Positions 7,724-15,560 of a stretch of DNA of 33,165 nucleotides are shown here, piece by piece. The notes under the pieces were generated by a model. The model had not been told where the DNA came from, did not search any database, and saw nothing but the letters and a program-made list of their open reading frames with translations. The DNA lies in the NCBI RefSeq assembly GCF_006636215.1, contig NZ_VIFM01000116.1, positions 1 to 33,165 of the forward strand, read 5' to 3'. Position numbers and translations under genes: made by a program. Position 1 is the stretch's first letter. Each line of letters begins with the position of its first letter. This stretch comes from Myxococcus llanfairpwllgwyngyllgogerychwyrndrobwllllantysiliogogogochensis (GTDB taxonomy: Bacteria > Myxococcota > Myxococcia > Myxococcales > Myxococcaceae).

Positions 7724-8914
7724 CTACTCCGCGGTCGCCTCGGGCCACCACGATGCCGGGTAGGGACGTCTGGGGACCTGCGCTCCGTTCGTCGGTCGGA
7801 GGCTCGCGAGCTGGCAGCTTCCGTCCGGCGCGCGACCCACCGCCCAGCGCAGGTCCGGACTGAAGGATTCGAGCGTCACGGGCGTCCGCAGGGCCATCGG
7901 ATAGAAGAGCTTCAGCGTCCGGGTATCGAGGATGACGAGCGGGTCGAGGCTCAGGGCCAGCCAGCTCTCGCCGAGCCACCGCGAACCACCCGCCCAGGAG
8001 GCAGGAATGCCTCCAGATGCCCCCAGGACCGCATCCCGCACGCGCTCGGGCAACTTCGGCCGACGGATGGCCCCGGAGGACACCTCCTCGAGCACCGGCG
8101 CCCGCCCATCCCTCGGGTCGAGGTCCAGGGCATGCCGACGGCTGGGTGAAAAGGAGCGACTCTCGCCATCGTCCGGCCACACCTGCGTCGCGCCCACCAC
8201 ACCGGTGCTCGGATCCCACAGCGCGCTGAGGAGCTCCCTCTCGGCGGGTGGATTGTAGTCACCGGCGAAATACTGCACGCCAGGGAGCGTGGAGACCCCG
8301 AATCGAAGCAGGTAGCGCGCTCCTTGTTTCTCCCAGCCCATGGGCGTCACCCACCGCAGCTCGGGTATCCGAAGAGATGGGGACACTCCTCCGTCACGCT
8401 CGATGACACGGATTGCATTGTCGGAGCTCCGCAACGCGACCGAGTGCCACTCCGGATGGACCTCGAAGGAGTACGGTCCCTCCAGTCCCTGGGCCCAGTC
8501 ACCCTGGAACCGGACCTCGTCCGAGCCTCCGTCACCCCGGTACCATCGGCACGCGACGCCGAGGGTCCGAGCGCTCCCGCCATCCGGAGTCAGGCCCCGG
8601 CAGCCGACACAGGTGCTCAACGCATCACCGCCGCAGGCGAGATGCTCGTTGGAGACCGCGGCGCCCGTCAGGAGTACCGGGGGAGTCCGGGTGCCCGGCT
8701 CGACGGCCCAGATGCGCCTCGTTCCAGCATCCTCCGGTTCTTCGAGCAGCATGTGTCGCCCACCCGGGGTGAAGGCCAGGTAGTCGGCTCCGGAAGGCGC
8801 GCAGGGTTGGAAGGGCTCGAGGACGAAGCCTTCCGGATTCTCTGAGCGCGGAGACGCCGCCAGCGACACGCTCGCGAGCACGAGTCCCAACACGACGGTC
8901 CCCATTCGTTTCAC
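7724..8914 (-). CDS. Secreted protein, possible beta-propeller fold
   Basis: This encodes 396 residues. The start is taken as GTG 8914 because gggaggg lies 4-5 nt upstream; ATG at 8905 would be too far from it. The signal peptide MKRMGTVVLGLVLASVSLAAS is clear. The mature protein has repeated short Trp/Asp/Gly-containing beta motifs (YLAFTPGGRHMLLEEP, IRVIERDGG, SFSPDLRWAVGR) reminiscent of WD40/TolB-type PD40 repeats, which describe a propeller. Several Cys (CAPSG, CGGDALSTCVGC) suggest disulfides. Expected in the periplasm or outside the cell. No enzyme motif is seen. It is followed closely by 6384-7649 on the same strand. Confidence 0.75.
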   Translation of the reverse strand: MKRMGTVVLGLVLASVSLAASPRSENPEGFVLEPFQPCAPSGADYLAFTPGGRHMLLEEPEDAGTRRIWAVEPGTRTPPVLLTGAAVSNEHLACGGDALSTCVGCRGLTPDGGSARTLGVACRWYRGDGGSDEVRFQGDWAQGLEGPYSFEVHPEWHSVALRSSDNAIRVIERDGGVSPSLRIPELRWVTPMGWEKQGARYLLRFGVSTLPGVQYFAGDYNPPAERELLSALWDPSTGVVGATQVWPDDGESRSFSPSRRHALDLDPRDGRAPVLEEVSSGAIRRPKLPERVRDAVLGASGGIPASWAGGSRWLGESWLALSLDPLVILDTRTLKLFYPMALRTPVTLESFSPDLRWAVGRAPDGSCQLASLRPTNGAQVPRRPYPASWWPEATAE

Positions 8915-8948
8915 CAGACCCTCCCGTCGCCGTTACAGCATGAAGACT

Positions 8949-9956
8949 TCACGTCGCAAACCGCTTCCGGTAGTCGCTTGGCGAGATGGAAAGATTGCGC
9001 TGGAAGGTCACCCGCATCCTTTCCTCGTTCCCGAAGCCGCACACGCGGGCGATCTGGTCGACGTTGCGCTTCGAATCCTCCAGCATCCGCCGGGCGGCCT
9101 CCAGCCGCAGGACCTCGATGGCCTTCGCCGGAGTGCGGCCGGTCTTCTGCTTGTAGACACGCGCGAAGTTGCGCGGGCTCATGCGGGCTCTTTCGGCCAA
9201 CGCTTCGACGGTGAGGTTGTCGCTGCCCAGGTTGTCGGAGATCCACAGGTGCAGCTCATCGAAGGCGGCGCCGTCCTTCGTCTGCGACTTCAGCAGCTCA
9301 CTGAACTGCGACTGCCCACCCGGCCGCTTCAGGAAGACGACCAACTCCCTTGCCACCTTCATGGCCAGGTCATGTCCATGGTCCGCCTCCACCAGCGCGA
9401 GGGCCAGGTCGATTCCCGCACTGACGCCGGCCGAGGTCCACACAGGGCCTTCACGGACGAAGAGCGCGTCGTGGTCGATCTTGATTGAAGGGAAGCGCTC
9501 GCGCAGCAGGTCGCACATGGCCCAGTGTGTCGCCGCGCGCTTGTCCTGAAGGAGCCCGGCCTGGGCCAGCAGGAAGGTGCCGCTGCAGACCGATGCGGTG
9601 CGGCGGGTCGCTGCCGCCTTCAGCCGAAGCCATTCAATCAGCGGCTCGGAGCGGGCCAGCACCTGCTCGATGTTGGGCGAGCCAGGAACGACAACAGTGT
9701 CGACAGGGACTCTCGCGAACGCGGCGAGCGGCACCGTCTGCAACGCGACGCCTTCCGCCGACTGCACCAGCCCACCGTCAAGGCTCGCCGTGTGGCGGAG
9801 GTACCCCGGCAAGCCGCACTCCGCCAGGGCCTTTGAGGCGGCCCAGAACACTGTCTGGGGCCCCGTCAGGTCCAGCAACCCCATGTCGGGAAAGGCGACG
9901 AAGAGCACGGTGCGCTGCCCGCCCGAAACTGGCAGAAATTCCGGGGTATCTGTCAT
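8949..9956 (-). CDS. GlxA-family AraC-type transcriptional regulator (DJ-1/PfpI domain plus HTH)
   Basis: This encodes 335 residues. Residues about 15-190 form a DJ-1/PfpI class I glutamine-amidotransferase-like domain, with LLDLTGPQ near residue 27 and the nucleophile-elbow Cys124 in SVCSGTFLLA. Residues about 233-333 are an AraC helix-turn-helix pair, with the signature from ARRMLEDSKRNVDQIARVCGF to the SPSDYRKRF end. This is the standard GlxA/FtrA architecture. Such regulators bind DNA and probably sense a small ligand through the DJ-1 domain. The gene is divergent from the NAD(P)-binding reductase at 10009, with only 52 bp between starts, so that gene is its most likely target. Confidence 0.93.
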   Translation of the reverse strand: MTDTPEFLPVSGGQRTVLFVAFPDMGLLDLTGPQTVFWAASKALAECGLPGYLRHTASLDGGLVQSAEGVALQTVPLAAFARVPVDTVVVPGSPNIEQVLARSEPLIEWLRLKAAATRRTASVCSGTFLLAQAGLLQDKRAATHWAMCDLLRERFPSIKIDHDALFVREGPVWTSAGVSAGIDLALALVEADHGHDLAMKVARELVVFLKRPGGQSQFSELLKSQTKDGAAFDELHLWISDNLGSDNLTVEALAERARMSPRNFARVYKQKTGRTPAKAIEVLRLEAARRMLEDSKRNVDQIARVCGFGNEERMRVTFQRNLSISPSDYRKRFAT

Positions 9957-10008
9957 GGCTGCCAGACCCTTTCATGCCTACATTCTCGTCGTCAACGGAG
10001 AGGCAAAC

Positions 10009-10758
10009 ATGAAGATCGTGGTCATCGGTGGCACCGGCCTCATCGGAACGAAGGTGGTGACGAGGCTTCGCGGGCAGGGCCACGAGGTGGTGGCGGCCGC
10101 GCCCAGCTCGGGCATCAACGCCCTCACGGGTGAAGGCCTGGAGGAGGCGCTCGCGGGCGCGCGGGTGGTCGTCGATGTGGCGAACTCGCCGTCGTTCGAG
10201 GACAAGGCCGTGCTGGAGTTCTTCGAGACCTCGGGGCGCAATCTCCTCGCGGCGGAAGAGAAGGCTGGCGTGAAGCACCACGTCGCGCTGTCGGTGGTCG
10301 GCACCGAGCGGCTTCTGGGCAGCGGCTACTTCCGCGGCAAGATGGCGCAGGAAAAGCTCATCACGGCTGGCAGGATTCCGTACACCCTGGTGCGCTCGAC
10401 GCAGTTCTTCGAGTTCATGGGCGGCATCGCCAAGGCGGGAACGGAAGGCGAGACGGTGCGCGTTTCCACGGCGCTCATACAGCCCATCTCGTCGGACGAC
10501 GTGGCGGACGCGGTGGCCGAAGCGGCGCTGGGCGCGCCGGTCAATGGCATCGTCGAAGTGGCCGGGCCGGAGCGTGTGCGACTCGTCGACGTGGTCCAAC
10601 GCTTCATGACCGCGAAGCAGGACGGGCGCAAGGTCATCGCCGATGCTCACGCGCCCTACTTTGGCGTGGAGCTGGACGACCAGTCGCTCACGCCGGGCGA
10701 CGGAGTTCGTGTCGGGCCGACGCGGTTCGAGGAGTGGCTCCGCCGTTCCGCGACATAG
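10009..10758 (+). CDS. NAD(P)-binding atypical SDR / NmrA-like oxidoreductase
   Basis: This encodes 249 residues from ATG 10009, preceded by ggagagg at 9998-10004. The frame is open upstream to 9577, but that stretch is antisense to the regulator gene and lacks fold character. The N-terminus is a dinucleotide-binding turn (VVIGGTGLIG, residues 4-13). Later features fit atypical SDRs of the NmrA/NAD(P)H-quinone-reductase-like group: VVVDVANSPSF, HHVALSVVGTER and YTLVRSTQFFEF. There is no classical YxxxK active site. It is predicted to be a cytoplasmic reductase or redox sensor. Pairs of this enzyme type with a divergent AraC regulator are common in bacteria and often respond to electrophilic or quinone stress; that role is inference here. 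Confidence 0.9.
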   Translation: MKIVVIGGTGLIGTKVVTRLRGQGHEVVAAAPSSGINALTGEGLEEALAGARVVVDVANSPSFEDKAVLEFFETSGRNLLAAEEKAGVKHHVALSVVGTERLLGSGYFRGKMAQEKLITAGRIPYTLVRSTQFFEFMGGIAKAGTEGETVRVSTALIQPISSDDVADAVAEAALGAPVNGIVEVAGPERVRLVDVVQRFMTAKQDGRKVIADAHAPYFGVELDDQSLTPGDGVRVGPTRFEEWLRRSAT

Positions 10759-10835
10759 TCCGCGCGTTGGGCCTCCGTCGCTCCAGCCCCATCCTCCCAG
10801 GCGACAGGGTTTGGGCGGCCAACACCACACTGCAT

Positions 10836-11048
10836 TCAAAGAAATCGGGCAACCCCTGTCTTGTCATTGACCAGCACCATCAACGGCCCATCGAAAACGG
10901 AGCCATCCTCACCACTCCGGTCAAACAAGACGACCCATTCATCGGCCATCCTCGGGTGCTTCCGCGCTCCTGAAGCCAGCCGCAATACCGCCCTCACCTC
11001 TCGCGCGACAAAACGCCGCGCCGCATCAGTCGCCTCGTCAGCATTCAT
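10836..11048 (-). CDS. Small Imm35/YrhB-like protein, candidate immunity protein
   Basis: This encodes 70 residues from ATG 11048; an in-frame ATG at 11066 would add six residues. A helical N-terminus (NADEATDAARRFVAREV) is followed by DEWVVLFDRSG...GPLMVLVNDKTGVARFL. The pattern of a Trp-containing strand, a turn, then a strand ending in V-D/N-K-x-x-G is like the Imm35/YrhB family, whose members are immunity proteins of contact-dependent or polymorphic toxins. The start lies inside the 3' end of a short minus-strand ORF (stop at 11038-11040, 11-nt overlap). Close toxin-immunity overlaps of this kind are usual, but the upstream ORF is only a short piece. The immunity assignment is tentative. 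Confidence 0.55.
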   Translation of the reverse strand: MNADEATDAARRFVAREVRAVLRLASGARKHPRMADEWVVLFDRSGEDGSVFDGPLMVLVNDKTGVARFL

Positions 11049-11220
11049 CGCCCAGACGCCCTCCATTCAAGGATGGACCGTGTGTATCAGGCTCGTCGGC
11101 CGACAGCACTCGCCCAGCATCATTGGGATGCGCGGACAAGCCACGGAAGAGCCGGTTTGACTTCCCGTGGGGGAAACCCTTAGGGTCCGCCCCCCTTTTT
11201 CGGGAGTCGACGATTTTCAT
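11038..11220 (-). pseudogene. Possible 3' remnant of a gene upstream of the Imm35-like gene
   Basis: A 60-codon minus-strand frame ends at 11038-11040, overlapping the start of the Imm35-like gene. Its last part (RLFRGLSAHPNDAGRVLSA, then DEPDTHGPS...) shows reasonable third-position G/C. The part above about 11205 runs antisense into the phospholipase-lectin gene. I read it as the surviving C-terminus of a longer protein, possibly a toxin, cut off at a rearrangement. It may be chance open frame. Confidence 0.25.
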
Positions 11221-13059
11221 CAAGTATCGGGCGTGAGGAACCTGGCCATCGACGCCTGGAGCGGTTCTGACACTGCACGGGCCTGTTCGAACGACCCCAA
11301 CGAGGAGGGCATCCCCTGCTTCCACCACGAGGGCGAGCTGTTCTCCACCACGGTCGACGACGTCCTCAAACACGTCGGCAGATGGCTGACGGACCCCGAG
11401 ACCCAGAATGAAGTGCTGCTCATCTGGATTGAAGACACCTTTGGCAGCGATCACTCCCGAACGCTGTTCTTCAACGAGTTCGTCCAGTACATCGACAAGG
11501 ACTATCCGGACACCTCGAAGCCGCTGACGGGCGACCTCATCTTCGGCCCCGCGCTCAAGCAGGCCTTCTTCCCCTCCCAGTGGCCCACGCCGCGCCAGCT
11601 CGTCGCCATGGGCAAGCGGGTCATCGTCTCCGTCAAGCACAGCTCCCACTACACCTCCATCTCCGCGGGGGGCCAGCAGGTCAGTCAGCTTGTCTTCTCG
11701 GAGTCGGAAGTAGACAAACCCGGCTGGCCCAACAACGGCAAGTTCACGGGGTACTACGCCTGCTCATATGAGGGCAACGCCTCCGCCCTGGGCCTCGATT
11801 GGACGGAGTTCTCCGAGCTCAAGATCACGGACCACTTCGAGCTGCCCCAGCCCGCTCTCGCATGGAACGAGCTCGACGTCGCTGGAGCGGTAGCGTGTGG
11901 TTTCAGCGTCACACTGGATCACGTCGAGGCGGACCCGGACCGCGAGGCGGAGAACGGCTACAACTACTACAACAGCACGATGGGTCCCGCCATCTGGTCC
12001 TTCTCCGAAGGCGAGCCCAACAACACCGGCGGCACCGAGCACTGCGCGGAACTCATGGCGGGCACGGGACGTTGGAACGACCTCGCCTGTGACGTCACCC
12101 GGAAGTATGCCTGCAGGAAGACGAGCTCGACCGAGTACGGCCCCAACAGCCCATACGACTCCACCTTCTGGCACGTGACGAGCACGAGCGGGAGCTGGTG
12201 GGGCGGCTTCACGGCCTGTCCCGCGGGCTATTCCTTCCTTCCGCCGGTCAATGGATGGGAGGCGAAGAAGCTCGCCAACGTCATCTCTGGCACGCAGAAC
12301 AGCGTGTGGATCAACTTCACGGACCGCTACCAGGAAGGGACCTGGGTCATTGACGGGTACAACAACTGGAGCACCGGCGAACCCAACAACTCGGGCGGCA
12401 ACGAGCACTGCGTGGAGATGACGCCCACTGGAACCTGGAACGACACGCCATGCTCGGATATCCGACGCCATGCTTGTGAGCGACTGGAGGCGTGTGCCTC
12501 CGGCGCCTGCCCCGCGAAGTGGGTCCTCTCCCCAGTCGGGAGCTGGTGGTGGCAGAACTGCCCGGTTGGATATACTTTTTCGGCCCCCGAAAACCCGACT
12601 GAAAATGCCGAATTGTTCGCGGTCGCCGGCGGCGAGCGCGTCTGGCTCAATCGCTCCAACAACGTGAGCGGAGGTCGCTGGGCACCCGGCGCATATACGG
12701 CTTGGGACAGCACCGAGCCGAACAACTTCAATGGCAACGAGCACTGCGCCGCCATGATCGCTGACGGCACCTGGTGGGACCAGACCTGCGGGACGACGCA
12801 CAAGCGCGCTTGCCGGAAGGCCAACACGGCCTGCACCACATCGGGCTGCCCGAGCAATCTCTGGGCGCTCAGCTCCTTCCCCGGAGCATGGGACCCGTCG
12901 ACCTCCGGAGGGACGTGCCCCACGGGCTACGAGTTCAAGGCCCCAAGGAATGAGGCGGAGAACACCGCCCTCATGAACACCGCCGCGGGGCAGCAGGTCT
13001 GGCTCAACTACGCCGACCTCGGTCACGAGGGAACCTGGTCCTCCTGGGGCGTGAACTGA
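11167..13059 (+). CDS. PI-PLC-like domain fused to C-type lectin domains, truncated at both ends (probable pseudogene)
   Basis: The only start is a GTG at 11167 with no ribosome site and no signal peptide. The first 250 residues match the later part of a PI-PLC-like TIM barrel (GVRNLAIDAWSG, NEVLLIWIED, KRVIVSVKHSSH). The usual N-terminal THNS-type catalytic His is absent, and the second catalytic His is replaced in ACSND. Three C-type-lectin cores follow, each with an EPNN sugar/calcium motif (Glu283, Glu405, Glu517) and a WND or WWD motif with paired Cys. EPN with WND usually means calcium-dependent mannose-type binding. A fourth lectin unit stops at GTWSSWGVN, before its EPN and Cys residues. 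The original protein was probably secreted, binding glycans and cleaving phosphoinositide-type lipids. Confidence 0.75.
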   Translation: MGETLRVRPPFSGVDDFHQVSGVRNLAIDAWSGSDTARACSNDPNEEGIPCFHHEGELFSTTVDDVLKHVGRWLTDPETQNEVLLIWIEDTFGSDHSRTLFFNEFVQYIDKDYPDTSKPLTGDLIFGPALKQAFFPSQWPTPRQLVAMGKRVIVSVKHSSHYTSISAGGQQVSQLVFSESEVDKPGWPNNGKFTGYYACSYEGNASALGLDWTEFSELKITDHFELPQPALAWNELDVAGAVACGFSVTLDHVEADPDREAENGYNYYNSTMGPAIWSFSEGEPNNTGGTEHCAELMAGTGRWNDLACDVTRKYACRKTSSTEYGPNSPYDSTFWHVTSTSGSWWGGFTACPAGYSFLPPVNGWEAKKLANVISGTQNSVWINFTDRYQEGTWVIDGYNNWSTGEPNNSGGNEHCVEMTPTGTWNDTPCSDIRRHACERLEACASGACPAKWVLSPVGSWWWQNCPVGYTFSAPENPTENAELFAVAGGERVWLNRSNNVSGGRWAPGAYTAWDSTEPNNFNGNEHCAAMIADGTWWDQTCGTTHKRACRKANTACTTSGCPSNLWALSSFPGAWDPSTSGGTCPTGYEFKAPRNEAENTALMNTAAGQQVWLNYADLGHEGTWSSWGVN

Positions 13060-13208
13060 CCTCGGGCACCAACCTGCAATAGCCCGCTGTCCGGGAGCGC
13101 GACCTCGTTGAGCGTCGCGCTCCCGCGCAGCGGCCCGGCCCCATCCAGTCCCCGCACCCACTCGATGAAGCCCGATGGCGCCACACACCCGGTGCCCGCG
13201 AAAGGCAC
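13023..13208 (-). CDS. Short ORF after the sigma-factor gene, probably 3' truncated
   Basis: This encodes 61 residues from GTG 13208, only 13 nt beyond the sigma-factor stop on the same strand. The first 43 codons have strong G/C third positions (MPFAGTGCVAPSGFIEWVRG...ALPDSG), as in a real gene. The last part, after about 13075, loses that bias and runs antisense into the end of the phospholipase-lectin gene. The simplest reading is the 5' piece of a third gene of the sigma operon, cut by the same rearrangement that truncated the lectin gene. No family is recognised. Confidence 0.35.
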   Translation of the reverse strand: MPFAGTGCVAPSGFIEWVRGLDGAGPLRGSATLNEVALPDSGLLQVGARGQFTPQEDQVPS

Positions 13209-13221
13209 CTGCTCGCGAACT

Positions 13222-13800
13222 TCAGTTCAGGTGCTTCCCGTGCTCACCCCATTCACCCTGGCGCAGCAGCGCCTCGCGCAGTTGGGTCCGCGCACGGTGC
13301 AGCCGCGTCTTCATGGCGGCCAGCTCAAGCCCCAGGGCCCTACAGACCTCTTCACCAGAGAGTCCCTCGAGGTCTCGCATGATGAGCACCTCGCGATAGG
13401 CCGGTGCCAGGCCCGCGATGGCCGCATGGACGGACTGGATGAGCTCCCAGCGCTCCAGGGCCTTCTGCGGGTCGAGCGCGTCGGACACAAGGCCGGCGTC
13501 CTCCCCCAGTTGCTCGCCCAGGGACTGCCGCTCGCGGACGAAGGGACGGAGCATGCGCAGGCACGTGTTGCGCACCACGCTCATCAACCACGAGAGGACG
13601 CTGGCGTCCCGCTGCACCTCGGGGCGCTTCGCGAGCTTCGTGAAGGCCTCCTGCACCGCATCGTCCGCGTCGTAGCCGTCCCGGCACACGCGCAGGCCGA
13701 ACCGGTACACCCGGTCGTGGTAGGTGCGCACCAGCGCGGCGAGGGCCTCGTCATCACCCCGGGCCGCCGCGGCAAGCAACCCTCCGTGCCCCGCGCCCAT
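13222..13800 (-). CDS. ECF-type RNA polymerase sigma-70 factor
   Basis: This encodes 192 residues from ATG 13800; the open frame to 14031 is only a shadow of the preceding gene. Region sigma-2 spans about residues 24-85 (YHDRVYRFGLRVCRDGYDAD, then DAVQEAFTKLAK, then WLMSVVRNTC). Region sigma-4 spans about 128-178 (LAPAYREVLIMRDLEGLSGEE, then ALGLELAAMKTRLHRAR). There is no regulatory C-terminal extension. The start codon overlaps the stop of the DUF2892 gene as ATGA, implying translational coupling. ECF factors usually have an anti-sigma gene beside them. None with a recognisable anti-sigma domain is present, so the small membrane protein or the truncated downstream ORF may fill or have filled that role. 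Confidence 0.93.
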   Translation of the reverse strand: MGAGHGGLLAAAARGDDEALAALVRTYHDRVYRFGLRVCRDGYDADDAVQEAFTKLAKRPEVQRDASVLSWLMSVVRNTCLRMLRPFVRERQSLGEQLGEDAGLVSDALDPQKALERWELIQSVHAAIAGLAPAYREVLIMRDLEGLSGEEVCRALGLELAAMKTRLHRARTQLREALLRQGEWGEHGKHLN

Positions 13801-14015
13801 CAGCGCCCCGGCTCCAGGGGGCACGTCGAACGGCCCATCAGGGCATAGCCGAGGCAGCTCCCCGCCAGGGCCGAGAAGAGCAGATACGCCCCAAGCACTC
13901 CGAAGGTCGCGACCCGGATGGCCAGCGGCAGCGGCGCCAGGACCGCACACGTGACCAGCATCAACCCGCCCAGGGCCCTGAACAGCCGCTCCACCTTCCC
14001 GACATTTCGCTTCAT
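13800..14015 (-). CDS. DUF2892 (YgaP-like) small membrane protein
   Basis: This encodes 71 residues from ATG 14015, with ggaggg 4-5 nt upstream; a second in-frame ATG at 14027 is too close to that site to be used. The N-terminus MKRNVGKVERLFRALGG and the following hydrophobic hairpin (about residues 14-33 and 35-55) match DUF2892, the transmembrane module also found at the end of YgaP rhodaneses. The second segment ends with GSCLGYALMGRSTC, the usual G-x-C-x-x-Y-x-x-x-G-x-x-T-C ending. It sits in the inner membrane and has no rhodanese domain. Coupled by an ATGA overlap to the sigma factor, it may regulate or report to it. Confidence 0.88.
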   Translation of the reverse strand: MKRNVGKVERLFRALGGLMLVTCAVLAPLPLAIRVATFGVLGAYLLFSALAGSCLGYALMGRSTCPLEPGR

Positions 14016-14207
14016 GACGCCCTCCATTCACCAGGAGAAGTCACGTCGCGCCAGAAAGGATTCAGGGCCCCGGATTTTTTCGCCGCCCCGCGTGCCAGAT
14101 TCGCGGCGAGTCCACGGGAGCCAACACGCGCCCCCGCGGACACCGGTGGCGCGGCTCCTCCGTGCTGGGGGGCTCCCGGACACTTCCGCCCCACGGGAAG
14201 CCGTGAA

Positions 14208-15437
14208 TCAGGCGGTGCTTCGCACTGGTGCGGAACGCTCCTCCGTCGCGGCTGCGTCGCCGGGCACCGAGGGCATCAGGCTGACCTTCAATTTCGCCAC
14301 GTTGGGTGACACCCCGAAGAAGGAGTCATAGGCGTTGAGGTGCTGCTCCCCCACCGTCGTCAGGAAATCATTGAAGTCACCCGGATGGGGCGGCAGCGGC
14401 GACGGCGTGAACTTCTGCGAAGGCAGTCTGACGTAGGGATTCGGGCTCGGCAGCAATTGGTACTTCTGGTTGATCGCGCCATAAACGAGGTTGGCATCGA
14501 GGCCCAGGAAGCCGCTGAGCGGGCCGTAGAGCGTCTGGCACGACTTGTTCTCGACGTAATCCCACACCACGTCGTTCTGCACATTGTACGGCTGGACGTT
14601 CATCAGGTTGGTCCAGCCGTGCGGCACCACGTCATACTGGTTCCAGATGACCTGGTTCCAGTAGCCATAATTCGCGATGCCGGAGATCGCCGTCGGAGGA
14701 AAGAGCGCAGTAAAGGCGCTGACGAATCCTTGATCTCCGGTCGAGGGAGCGGCCGTCGGCAGCACATAGAGCGCGGCCCACCGCTTCACATCGAAGATGC
14801 TCTGATAGAGCCAGCGGGCCAAGGTCGGGCAGAGCGAGCCACCCAGACTGTGCCCAGCGAAGATCAGCGTCGACTGATAGGACGCCTTCTCCCCCAGGAA
14901 GGTCTGAAGCGATTGATTCGTCTTCGAATCCAGCATGTTCAGCAGATTCGTGGTCCCCCGTGCCGCCCCCTGCGAAACGTTCCCCACGTTGAATTGACTG
15001 GGACTGGTGCTGTTCGTCGGGGTGATTCCCACCGGGAAGGCCACCGTGTTCGTGACGCTATTGTCCAGACAGTCCGTGTCGTACCAATTGTGCGAGGTAT
15101 CGCTGTTCCCGTTGGTGCCAGCGATCGCCACGACATAGCAGTCCGATTGCGCATTGTGGACCGCGTACATGACATTGTCGGCCACCTTGGACACCCTGCC
15201 CTTGCCGCTGCAGTCCGTGTCGGTTTGATAGACGCAAGGTCCCCACACTCGCGTCCACACCCCCAGTTGTTGACTATTGCTCGTCAACGCAGCATCGATG
15301 ATCGGCCCAAGCTGCTGCGCGATGTTGGAGGCCGTGTCTTCCAGGCTGTCGCCCAGACCTGAGAACCTCGAAAGCTTGTATACCGTCTGGATGATATTGT
15401 AGCTTCCGCCGGTATAGATTGGCTGAACGATACTCAT
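14208..15437 (-). CDS. Class 3 lipase-like alpha/beta hydrolase
   Basis: This encodes 409 residues from ATG 15437 with gggaggc about 8 nt upstream. The frame upstream to 15503 lacks a ribosome site and covers the predicted promoter, so it is not used. The core has the class 3 lipase pattern: VAIAGTNG (oxyanion region, about 103-110), the nucleophile elbow FAGHSLGGS (Ser197), then a region with YDVVPHGW about 90 residues later that resembles the family's D-x-V-P segment. There is no signal peptide, so it is either cytoplasmic or exported by another route. It hydrolyses lipid esters, substrate unknown. Transcription is predicted from a sigma-54-type promoter with three upstream palindromes. Confidence 0.87.
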   Translation of the reverse strand: MSIVQPIYTGGSYNIIQTVYKLSRFSGLGDSLEDTASNIAQQLGPIIDAALTSNSQQLGVWTRVWGPCVYQTDTDCSGKGRVSKVADNVMYAVHNAQSDCYVVAIAGTNGNSDTSHNWYDTDCLDNSVTNTVAFPVGITPTNSTSPSQFNVGNVSQGAARGTTNLLNMLDSKTNQSLQTFLGEKASYQSTLIFAGHSLGGSLCPTLARWLYQSIFDVKRWAALYVLPTAAPSTGDQGFVSAFTALFPPTAISGIANYGYWNQVIWNQYDVVPHGWTNLMNVQPYNVQNDVVWDYVENKSCQTLYGPLSGFLGLDANLVYGAINQKYQLLPSPNPYVRLPSQKFTPSPLPPHPGDFNDFLTTVGEQHLNAYDSFFGVSPNVAKLKVSLMPSVPGDAAATEERSAPVRSTA

Positions 15438-15482
15438 ACGAATGAGCCTCCCTTTGTGTGGTGATGATCCGCCCGGAAACCC

Positions 15483-15499
15483 AAGCAGAAGGCATGCCA
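15483..15499 (-). promoter_or_regulatory. Sigma-54-type (-24/-12) promoter of the lipase
   Basis: On the minus strand the sequence is TGGCATGCCTTCTGCTT, with GG-N10-GC at exactly the required spacing. It agrees well with TGGCAYG-N4-YTGCW. The -12 C is at 15485, putting the transcription start near 15473 and leaving a leader of about 36 nt before ATG 15437. Confidence 0.6.
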
Positions 15500-15560
15500 G
15501 CACGCCCTGCCGCGGTTCCCCAAGGCAATCACACGCATCTCAGGACTCACACCAGGCGGT

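Noticed and set aside
11764-13188. Minus-strand open frame of about 475 codons
   Set aside because: Antisense to the lectin domains, whose EPN/WND motifs prove the plus strand is the coding one.
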